From: Actinomycetota bacterium
GTDB lineage: Bacteria > Actinomycetota > UBA4738
NCBI GenBank assembly: GCA_005885025.1
Contig: VAYC01000012.1
Coordinates: 1-6,541, forward strand
Reading direction: 5' to 3'
Length of the DNA: 6,541 nt
Part shown: piece after piece, positions 1 through 4,659 of the stretch
Layout: the number at the start of each line of letters is the position of its first letter
How positions within the stretch are numbered: position 1 is the first letter of the stretch
The notes under the pieces: model-generated
What the model was told of the DNA's origin: nothing
The model's database searches: none
What the model saw: only the letters and a program-made list of their open reading frames with translations
Translations under genes and position numbers: made by a program

Positions 1-225
1 CTGCCCCAGGAGTTCGTAGTCCCTGGGGCCACTCCGGCTTCGGCCGCTCTGGACTTGGCCCGCTCACTGGTACGCCGGGCCGAGCGCCGTACGGTCGAGA
101 TGCACGAAAGGGGTGAGGCGGTGAGTCCGGACCTCCTGCGTTACCTCAACCGGCTGTCGGACCTGCTCTTCGTCCTGGCGCGACGGTTGGCAGGTGGCCC
201 TGAAGAACCCAGCCGGTCGCGCTGA
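1..225 (+). CDS. Cob(I)alamin adenosyltransferase, PduO/MMAB type (3' end only)
   Basis: This is the last 74 codons of a gene cut off by the left edge; the frame is open from base 1 and ends in TGA at 223-225. The visible peptide carries two hallmarks of the PduO/MMAB family. One is the block FVVPGATPASAALDLAR followed by the Arg/Glu cluster RRAERR (visible residues 25-30). The other is the helix YLNRLSDLLFVLARR (48-62). Enzymes of this family are trimeric four-helix-bundle proteins that transfer the 5'-deoxyadenosyl group of ATP to cob(I)alamin in the cytoplasm, giving adenosylcobalamin; the Arg/Glu block and the Asn-Arg-Leu-Ser-Asp helix line the ATP/corrinoid site. The C-terminus ends shortly after the last helix, as is usual. 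The gene converges on the next one with a 13-nt gap. Family assignment is strong; the start and N-terminal half are not visible. It is distinct from the CobA/CobO-type enzymes, which are P-loop proteins. Confidence 0.9.
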   Translation: MPQEFVVPGATPASAALDLARSLVRRAERRTVEMHERGEAVSPDLLRYLNRLSDLLFVLARRLAGGPEEPSRSR

Positions 226-250
226 GGCCGACGGGGCGTCAGCCCTGAGC
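221..250. terminator. Imperfect hairpin between convergent genes, possible bidirectional terminator
   Basis: Bases 226-232 (GGCCGAC) pair with 238-244 (GTCAGCC) with one C/A mismatch around a 5-base loop. The stem extends outward by pairing 221-225 with 246-250 with one G/G mismatch and a bulged base at 245. The hairpin straddles both stop codons of the convergent genes, where a shared terminator would be expected. No T-tract follows on either strand, so it would not be a classical intrinsic terminator; such U-less hairpins are often proposed in high-GC actinobacteria. Function is inferred from position and structure only. Confidence 0.35.
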
Positions 251-481
251 TGCACCCCTCCCGGCACCGACGGCCAGGGCGACCTGCACGATGTCAGACC
301 GAACGGCAGCGACGCCGGCGTCCAGGCGTGACTCCACCCTCGCGATGTCGGCTTTGAGCTCCGTCCGGAGTTCTGCCATCTCGCGACGGAGGGTCTTGAA
401 ACGGTCATTGGTCAGGTACGTCAGGACCGCCCCGACCCCGACAACCACGAACGTGTTGAGAAGCGTCGCCACCAAGTCCAC
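239..481 (-). CDS. Small membrane-anchored coiled-coil protein, unknown function
   Basis: The gene encodes about 80 residues from a GTG start at 481-479, chosen because a GGGAGGAG Shine-Dalgarno lies just upstream (4-nt spacing from GGAGG). An in-frame ATG at 517 would add 12 residues but would bury that ribosome site in the coding region. Residues about 4-22 (VATLLNTFVVVGVGAVLTYL) form one hydrophobic segment, likely a transmembrane anchor or signal anchor. It is followed by a charged helix (about 26-63, with repeated LRREMAELRTELKADIARVESRLDA pattern in heptad-like spacing) suited to a coiled coil, then a short Ala/Gly/Val tail. I do not recognise a named family; many small proteins with one N-terminal helix and a coiled coil look alike. 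The reading frame is credible because of the ribosome site and ordered domain structure, not because of a known homologue. The gene stands alone between two differently arranged neighbours. Confidence 0.6.
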   Translation of the reverse strand: MDLVATLLNTFVVVGVGAVLTYLTNDRFKTLRREMAELRTELKADIARVESRLDAGVAAVRSDIVQVALAVGAGRGAAQG

Positions 482-483
482 AT

Positions 484-508
484 CTCCTCCCTCACTCGAG
501 AGAGGGAG
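484..508 (-). promoter_or_regulatory. Inverted repeat overlapping the Shine-Dalgarno of the small membrane protein gene
   Basis: Bases 487-493 (CTCCCTC) and 502-508 (GAGGGAG) are perfect inverted repeats. The 8 bases between them hold the palindrome CTCGAG flanked by a single A on each side. Read on the minus strand, the second arm of the stem runs directly into GGAGGAG, the ribosome site for the GTG at 481. In the mRNA the hairpin would cover part of the Shine-Dalgarno; as DNA it is a 22-bp near-palindrome that could be an operator. The repeat is seen directly; the regulatory role is inference. Confidence 0.4.
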
Positions 509-626
509 CCCGCACACACAAGAAAACGATATCGGGACCGAGCGACCTCACTGCGAGAACCCCCATAAAGCCGGGGCCTTGGCAGAGATCGCGTGCCCGA
601 GTTCGAATGAACCAGCCGGATAAGAC
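509..626. other. Intergenic spacer between two minus-strand genes
   Basis: This stretch separates the stop of the HAD hydrolase gene from the inverted repeat upstream of the small membrane protein gene. It includes the only AT-rich patch nearby, 518-532 (ACAAGAAAACGATAT). Read on the minus strand, that patch contains TATCGT (531-526), a possible -10 element for the small gene. No convincing -35 lies at the usual distance. A short hairpin at 601-612 (GTTC/GAAC arms) is too weak to call a terminator. I see no coding sequence or RNA gene here. Confidence 0.35.
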
Positions 627-1271
627 CTAGAGGCGGGCCAGGACCTCGGGAAGTTCGTAGAGTGACGCGATGCGGGCGTCGGCGAGCTCGACCTCCGGCC
701 GGGTCGAGTGGAGCAGTCCCCACGGGCCTCGACTGATGAACACTCCCACCATGCCGACCCGCTGGGCCGGCAGGGCATCGTTGTCCAGGCGATCGCCCAC
801 GTACGCACACTCGTCCGCAGCAAGGCCGGCGAGAGCGGCCAGTCCTCGGAAGAACGCCGGAGATGGCTTGGCGGCTCCCAGGCTCTCCGCGGTGGCGACC
901 AGGTCGACGGGGCAGCCCGCCTCGGCCAGCACGTCACCTGCTTCCCAGGCGGTCTGACCGGCCACCCCCAGCGCGTAGCCTCGGGTCCGCAGGGCCTGGA
1001 GGCACGGGACGGCGTCCGGGTAGAGGTCCTCGCCGGAGAAGAGGTCGGGATCGCCGGCATCGGCCCGTCTCTGTTGCTCAGCCACGACGTCGAGTCCCGG
1101 CCGAAACCGCTCAAACACCTGCAAGTGGTCTTCGTCCCGATCGATGATGGCGCCGAACATCGCCATGAAGGTGAACCGTGGAACGCCGAGCCAGTCGGCC
1201 CAGGCCGCCCATACGCGAGACTCATCCATCAGCGTCTCGCCGACGTCGAAGAACACCGCGCGCACGCTCAT
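627..1271 (-). CDS. HAD-superfamily hydrolase
   Basis: This 214-residue protein is a haloacid-dehalogenase-fold hydrolase, probably a cytoplasmic phosphatase acting on a small phosphorylated metabolite. Motif I is FFDVGETL with the nucleophile Asp9; the position two residues on, usually a general-acid Asp, is Gly11. Motif II is a non-standard VAGQT (103-107) instead of the usual Ser/Thr-Asn. Motif III Lys135 sits in AAKPSPAFF, and motif IV is YVGDRLDND with Asp160 and Asp165. The helical stretch between motifs I and II (about 15-90) is the C1 cap. The DVGET form of motif I recurs in HAD relatives, so it does not prove inactivity, but the exact chemistry is uncertain. I chose the ATG at 1271 because GGTGA lies 5 nt upstream on the coding strand and motif I then starts at residue 7, as is usual. 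A start at 1319 would overlap the divergent gene and add an unlikely 16-residue leader. The substrate cannot be predicted. Confidence 0.85.
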   Translation of the reverse strand: MSVRAVFFDVGETLMDESRVWAAWADWLGVPRFTFMAMFGAIIDRDEDHLQVFERFRPGLDVVAEQQRRADAGDPDLFSGEDLYPDAVPCLQALRTRGYALGVAGQTAWEAGDVLAEAGCPVDLVATAESLGAAKPSPAFFRGLAALAGLAADECAYVGDRLDNDALPAQRVGMVGVFISRGPWGLLHSTRPEVELADARIASLYELPEVLARL

Positions 1272-1317
1272 GCCGTCACCGCTAGCATTCGCATCACCCG
1301 ATCGAGGAGGCTTTGAC
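1272..1317. promoter_or_regulatory. Short divergent intergenic region shared by the HAD and EthD genes
   Basis: Only 46 bp separate the ATG of the HAD gene (minus) from the ATG of the EthD gene (plus), so both promoters must overlap here or lie partly inside the opposite coding region. TAGCAT at 1283-1288 fits a TAnnnT -10 element on the plus strand, and GCTAGC at 1281-1286 is a palindrome, but no matching -35 is visible for either direction. A strong Shine-Dalgarno for the plus gene, GAGGAGG, is at 1304-1310, 7 nt before its ATG. Control of both genes from one site is possible but inferred only from spacing. Confidence 0.35.
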
Positions 1318-1635
1318 ATGGTGCGTGTTCACATCTGGCTTCGCAAGAAAGAGGGCATATCTGCGGATGAGTTCCGCGACTACTGGCTCTCGAAGCATGC
1401 CCCGATCGCACGCGACGGCTACGAGCACCTCCGCGGCTATGAGGTCGAGCTGGTCACGCGGGTCCCGGAGGGCCAACAGGCCCCCTACGACGGGGTGGCC
1501 GTGCTGACGTGGGACGAGCGCGACGGGTTCTCGGCAGACATGAAGAGCGCTCCCGCCAAGCAGGCCACGGACGACCTGGAGAACTTCACGAGCGGGTTCG
1601 GACTGCTGTTCGTCGAGCACGCCGTCGTCAAGTAA
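1318..1635 (+). CDS. EthD-domain (dimeric alpha/beta barrel) protein
   Basis: This 105-residue protein begins at an ATG preceded by GAGGAGG with 7-nt spacing, so the start is secure. The N-terminus MVRVHIWLRKKEGISADEFRDYW, continuing to the LSKHAP motif (residues 24-29), is the signature of the EthD family. These small ferredoxin-like proteins form dimeric alpha/beta barrels. The family includes the EthD protein required for ETBE degradation and a few oxygenase- or isomerase-like enzymes, but most members have no known reaction. His27 in KHAP is the conserved polar residue of the motif. Length matches the family (about 100). No signal peptide or membrane segment is present, so it should be cytoplasmic. 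It lies 13 nt upstream of a split-barrel flavin/F420-type protein on the same strand, suggesting co-transcription and perhaps a shared small-molecule oxidation role; that link is inference. Confidence 0.82.
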   Translation: MVRVHIWLRKKEGISADEFRDYWLSKHAPIARDGYEHLRGYEVELVTRVPEGQQAPYDGVAVLTWDERDGFSADMKSAPAKQATDDLENFTSGFGLLFVEHAVVK

Positions 1636-1648
1636 CAGGCCCTCTCCG

Positions 1649-2098
1649 ATGCCGATGACTCAGCAGGAGATCGAGGCATTCCTCGCCGAGCCGCGTCTGT
1701 GCCACTTCGCCACCGTGGACGATCGGGGCCGCCCACGCGTTCGGCCGTTGTGGTTCCTGTGGAAGGACGGCGGATTCTGGCTGACCACCCGCCTGGAGGT
1801 CCGGCACACTGGCCGGGACCTCGCATCCAGCCCGTGGGTTGCCCTCTCTGTGGCTTCAGAGGACCGGCCGTATCGCGCGGTCATTGCCCACGGCCGGGTG
1901 GAGGTGGTGGAGCGGAACGAGGACACGCTGCTCGCCATCTCCGCCCGGTACGGGGACGATGAGGGGCGGCAGTGGGCGGCTCGTGCCATGCAGGAGCCGG
2001 ATCGAGTGTTGCTGAGGCTGGTGCCCGAGACGCTGCTGACCTGGGACTACGGCCGAGAGGGCACGGAGGGCGCGAAGCGGACCACGCTCCGAACCTGA
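1649..2098 (+). CDS. Pyridoxamine 5'-phosphate oxidase-like (PPOX class) FMN/F420-binding split-barrel protein
   Basis: This 149-residue protein has the classic N-terminal pattern of PPOX split-barrel proteins. A helix (residues 4-13) is followed by RLCHFATVDDRGRPRVRPLWFLW (16-38), then an extended strand with WLTTR (44-48) and a phosphate-contacting RHTGRDL segment (52-58). Next come strands around ALSVASEDRPYRAVIAHGRVEVV (65-87) and a C-terminal TWDYG (131-135) seen in many actinobacterial members. The family forms homodimers binding FMN, F420 or heme; many actinobacterial proteins of this size use F420, but FMN and F420 use cannot be separated by eye. True PdxH enzymes are longer (about 200 residues), so it is probably not a pyridoxamine phosphate oxidase. 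No strong Shine-Dalgarno precedes the ATG at 1649; a second in-frame ATG at 1655 is an alternative. The gene follows the EthD gene by 13 nt and faces the next operon tail to tail with a 10-nt gap. Confidence 0.85.
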   Translation: MPMTQQEIEAFLAEPRLCHFATVDDRGRPRVRPLWFLWKDGGFWLTTRLEVRHTGRDLASSPWVALSVASEDRPYRAVIAHGRVEVVERNEDTLLAISARYGDDEGRQWAARAMQEPDRVLLRLVPETLLTWDYGREGTEGAKRTTLRT

Positions 2099-2108
2099 CC
2101 GGGCGGAC

Positions 2109-2975
2109 TCAACGGCCGGAGAATCCGCCCCCGAACCCTCCGAACGTCCCCGAACCGAACGGGCGGCGGCGTTGCCGGAACGACCCCTGCAGGTCGGACG
2201 CGTCAAACGGCGGAGCCGCCTCACCGGTGGTGGCGAACCGGTACAGCGCCGCGTTGAAGATGCCGCTCATGGTAGCTCCCATCGCGACCAGCCCGCCGAT
2301 CCCGACGATCCCGACCAGGATCCCCAAAGGCACGCTCAGCACCCCGAGGACCGCAGCGACCGCGATCACCGGGATCGAGAGGACGAGCACGGCCAGGCCG
2401 ATCCCGCCCGTGCCCACCAGTGTCTCCCCCCACCGCTGCTTGAAGATCCCCGCCGAGCGCTTCACCGCGTCGGTGGCGCCGGCGTCTTCGAACAGGATGA
2501 CCGGCACGACGAAGAACGTGACCGCGCTCCAGGCGACGCCCACGATGGAGATCACGATCCGGCCGAGGATGCCCGCCTTCTCCTCGAGCGCGCGAAGGAT
2601 CATGCCGACGGTGGCCGCGATGGCCGCCCAGGCGACGATGGGACCCAGCTTCGCCCGCGCCGCCCGCAGCCCGTCCTCGAGCGTGGGATCCCCGCCTTTC
2701 AGTCGGATCATGGCAGCGGCTACCACCGCAGCGTTGAAGAAGATCCCCACCAGGTAGGCGCAGAAGTAGAAGAGCGCCAGGAGCACGTAGGAGAAAGCGT
2801 TCGGGCTCTGCCCGCTTCGGATGCCGCCCGTCCCCCAGGCTGCCGCGACGAAGCTGCCGGCCACGACCACAGTGATGAGGCCAGAGACCACCGGCAGCAC
2901 GATCAGCTCGCGGTCCTTCTTCAAGACCTCCCAGCTGGCTCGAAGCAGGCGAAAGGCCCGTTCGACTCGTTCCAT
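2109..2975 (-). CDS. DUF6159-like polytopic membrane protein with Gly/Phe-rich tail
   Basis: This 288-residue protein starts at the ATG at 2975-2973, supported by GAGGGGG (2987-2981) 5 nt upstream; longer in-frame extensions would run through the spacer and the preceding gene. The N-terminus MERVERAFRLLRASWEVLKKDREL with a following IVLPVVSG is the pattern I associate with DUF6159 membrane proteins. Hydrophobic segments lie near residues 24-47, 61-90, 110-127, 137-161, 188-213 and 215-240, giving about six membrane helices. Polar loops include GGDPTLEDGLRAARAKLG (94-111) and FEDAGATDAVKRSAGIFKQRWGET (162-185); that second loop resembles stretches in other poorly characterised membrane proteins of this kind. 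The tail (251-288) is soluble, contains a basic RQRRR patch (267-271) and ends FGSGTFGGFGGGFSGR. No catalytic motif is visible and the biological role is unknown. It lies 85 nt downstream of the PIG-L gene on the same strand and is probably in or at the end of that operon. Confidence 0.75.
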   Translation of the reverse strand: MERVERAFRLLRASWEVLKKDRELIVLPVVSGLITVVVAGSFVAAAWGTGGIRSGQSPNAFSYVLLALFYFCAYLVGIFFNAAVVAAAMIRLKGGDPTLEDGLRAARAKLGPIVAWAAIAATVGMILRALEEKAGILGRIVISIVGVAWSAVTFFVVPVILFEDAGATDAVKRSAGIFKQRWGETLVGTGGIGLAVLVLSIPVIAVAAVLGVLSVPLGILVGIVGIGGLVAMGATMSGIFNAALYRFATTGEAAPPFDASDLQGSFRQRRRPFGSGTFGGFGGGFSGR

Positions 2976-3060
2976 GGATTCCCCCTCGAGGATGTGCGTC
3001 GATGGTATCCCGGCCGTTCGGCCGCGACCAGGACCGTTCTGGTCTTGCAGGCCGGCCGGA
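2976..3060. other. Spacer with stacked inverted repeats before the DUF6159-like gene
   Basis: This is the only sizeable gap in the minus-strand cluster. It contains three inverted repeats: GGCCGGCC at 3050-3057; GACCAG (3026-3031) with CTGGTC (3039-3044) around a 7-base loop; and CGGCCG-TT-CGGCCG at 3011-3024. Read on the minus strand, they follow the PIG-L stop codon closely. The hairpins could slow or end transcription, or stabilise the upstream mRNA end. No T-tract follows. TACCAT (minus strand, 3008-3003) fits a TAnnnT -10 for the downstream gene but has no good -35. The repeats are seen directly; their role is inferred. Confidence 0.4.
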
Positions 3061-3849
3061 TCAGACCTCGAGTCCCTCGAACAGGCTTCTCCGGACCGGT
3101 TCGTGGGCGAGGTCCCGCGGCGGCCAGGCCTGGACGAAGCACTCCTCGCCCAAGATCTCCGGCTGGAGGTCCTCCGGCAATTCCTGCAGCTCCACCTGCT
3201 GGGTCCGGTGGGCCCTGATCGCATCGAGCTTTCGCTTGACGACGTCCCGGCAGTCGACCCGGACCGAGATGCTCTCGTCCGGAACGCCCCTGGGCATGAA
3301 CGGGGCCTGTGGGTCCCCGACGTCGAGGCCTCTGGCCCGAAGGGTATCCCACAATCGATCGAGCTCGGACTGCGGGATGGCAACGTAGAGCAGCCGCTGA
3401 AACGCGTTGTCCACTCCCCCCGGTCCTCTGGCGCGGTGGAAGGCATCGGTGGCGGCCTGTCCGACGGTGATGTGGTCATCGTGCTTGGTGATCCCCTCCG
3501 GGCCGAACGTCACCACCAGGTGCGGCCGGACCGACCCGAGCGCGTCGGCGATCCGGTCGATCAGCTCATCCCGGGGGACGTCCTTGAGTCCACCGTCGGG
3601 GTATCTGAGGAAATGGACCGAGGCGTCCTTCACACCGAGAACCTCGATCGCTTCCCGCTCCTCGGCCTCCCGGACCTGGGCCAAGTTCTCCTTGGTGGCG
3701 AGCGAGGCGTCGCTGATCACTCCCGCTTCCCCACTGGTCGCAACGATCAAGGTGTAGTCGACGCTGCCGCCGTCGATGGCGAGTATCCCTCCCAGCCCGT
3801 AGGTGTCGTCGTCGGGATGGGCGAAGACCGCCGCCAGGCGGATCCCCAT
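3061..3849 (-). CDS. PIG-L/LmbE-type zinc-dependent deacetylase
   Basis: This 262-residue protein belongs to the PIG-L/LmbE family (GlcNAc-PI deacetylase fold), which removes acetyl groups from N-acetylglucosaminyl substrates or cleaves related amides. Members include mycothiol enzymes MshB and Mca and bacillithiol enzyme BshB. The N-terminal motif is AHPDDD (residues 10-15) following a Rossmann-like first strand. By comparison with MshB, His11 and Asp14 would bind zinc and Asp13 would be the general base; the usual final Glu of AHPDDE is Asp15 here. The second motif is GPEGITKHDDHITV (116-129), supplying the third zinc ligand His126 and the catalytic His123. The C-terminal part (about 150-262) holds a conserved-looking RVDCRDVVKRKLDAIRAHRTQ segment common in this family. 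The ATG follows the dapB stop codon with no intervening base and has no clear Shine-Dalgarno of its own, so it is likely translated by coupling. The motif following AHPDD differs from the Mca/MshB pattern, so the substrate is left open. Confidence 0.88.
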   Translation of the reverse strand: MGIRLAAVFAHPDDDTYGLGGILAIDGGSVDYTLIVATSGEAGVISDASLATKENLAQVREAEEREAIEVLGVKDASVHFLRYPDGGLKDVPRDELIDRIADALGSVRPHLVVTFGPEGITKHDDHITVGQAATDAFHRARGPGGVDNAFQRLLYVAIPQSELDRLWDTLRARGLDVGDPQAPFMPRGVPDESISVRVDCRDVVKRKLDAIRAHRTQQVELQELPEDLQPEILGEECFVQAWPPRDLAHEPVRRSLFEGLEV

Positions 3850-4659
3850 CTAGAGGCCCGTGTCGTCGAGCCCGAGCAAAGGCTCCAGCCCGACGGTCAG
3901 CCCGGGCCGGCGGATTACCTCCTTGATGGCGAGGAGTACCCCGGGCATGAACGACACGCGCTGCATGGAGTCGTGGCGCATGGTGAGGGTCTGGCCGACG
4001 CCTCCGAAGATCACTTCCTGATGGGCCACCAGCCCCGGGAGACGGACCGAGTGGATGCGGATCCCCTGCACGTCGCCTCCCCGGACCCCTTCGATCGACT
4101 CGCTGCCGGGCCCCTCCCATGCTTCCCCCCTGGCCTTGGCCATGCGCTCGGCGGTGGCCAGGGCGGTCCCCGAGGGAGCGTCGGCCTTCCCCTCGTGGTG
4201 TAGCTCGATGATCTCGGCCGCGGGAAACACGCGGGCGGCCATGGTTGCGAAACGCTGGAGGAGCACCGCCCCGATGGCGAAGTTCGGGGCCACGATCACG
4301 TTGGACTCGGTCCCTCCCTCCTCCAGCAGCCGCTCGATCTCGCCCAGCTCCTCGGGGCCCAACCCGGTGGTGCCCACGACGATGTGCATGGCGTGCTCGA
4401 TGGCCCACCGCACGTTGTCCATCACCACGTCGGGCCGAGTGAAGTCCACCGCGACCTCGGTCTCGGCCTGAAGGAGGGTCTCGATCTCGTCGGAGATCCG
4501 CACGTCGATCTCCGGATGGCCGATCATCGGCCCGAGCGGCTTGCCATCGAAGGACGGATTGATCCCGGCGACCAGGGCCAGGTCCGGGTCCTCGGCGACC
4601 GCCTGCGAGACCAGCCGTCCCATCCGCCCGGCCGCCCCCAGCACGCCCACTCGGATCAC
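3850..4659 (-). CDS. dapB: 4-hydroxy-tetrahydrodipicolinate reductase (DapB)
   Basis: DapB reduces 4-hydroxy-tetrahydrodipicolinate to tetrahydrodipicolinate with NAD(P)H, in the cytoplasmic pathway to diaminopimelate and lysine. The 269-residue length fits the family. Visible marks are the dinucleotide-binding VGVLGAAGRMGRLV (4-17), VDFTRPDV (71-78), the GTTGL turn (96-100) and APNFAIGAVLL (124-134). The catalytic signature is ELHHEGKADAPSGTA (152-166), with His154/His155 as the His pair, Lys158 as the proton donor, and the SGT loop that binds the substrate carboxylate. The C-terminal SVRLPGLVAHQEVIFGG (204-220) completes the substrate domain. The start is GTG at 4659-4657, overlapping the peptidase stop as GTGA; GGAGG at 4671-4667 lies 7 nt upstream, so the start is well supported. 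It sits downstream of pnp and an M16 peptidase, a common actinobacterial arrangement. Confidence 0.97.
   Translation of the reverse strand: MIRVGVLGAAGRMGRLVSQAVAEDPDLALVAGINPSFDGKPLGPMIGHPEIDVRISDEIETLLQAETEVAVDFTRPDVVMDNVRWAIEHAMHIVVGTTGLGPEELGEIERLLEEGGTESNVIVAPNFAIGAVLLQRFATMAARVFPAAEIIELHHEGKADAPSGTALATAERMAKARGEAWEGPGSESIEGVRGGDVQGIRIHSVRLPGLVAHQEVIFGGVGQTLTMRHDSMQRVSFMPGVLLAIKEVIRRPGLTVGLEPLLGLDDTGL

Noticed and set aside
601..612. GTTCGAATGAAC, which looks like a tRNA T-loop
   Set aside because: The flanking bases do not pair as a 5-bp T-stem on either strand and there is no acceptor stem, D-arm or anticodon arm around it.
1144..1317. Upstream extension of the EthD frame to an ATG inside the HAD gene
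   Set aside because: The conserved family N-terminus starts exactly at the ATG at 1318, which has a strong GAGGAGG; the extension has no matching features.
1313..1319. Start of the HAD gene at 1319
   Set aside because: It would overlap the divergent gene's start and add 16 residues without family features; the ATG at 1271 has a GGTGA site and places motif I at the normal position.
2172..3218. Plus-strand open frame of 348 codons opposite the membrane protein gene
   Set aside because: The translation is Arg/Asp/His-rich low complexity typical of the antisense of a hydrophobic, GC-rich gene; the minus-strand frame has the membrane pattern and a ribosome site.
2821..4203. Plus-strand open frame of 460 codons running antisense to the PIG-L and dapB genes
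   Set aside because: It lies opposite two genes with clear catalytic motifs, has no ribosome site or recognisable domain, and long antisense frames are expected in GC-rich coding DNA.
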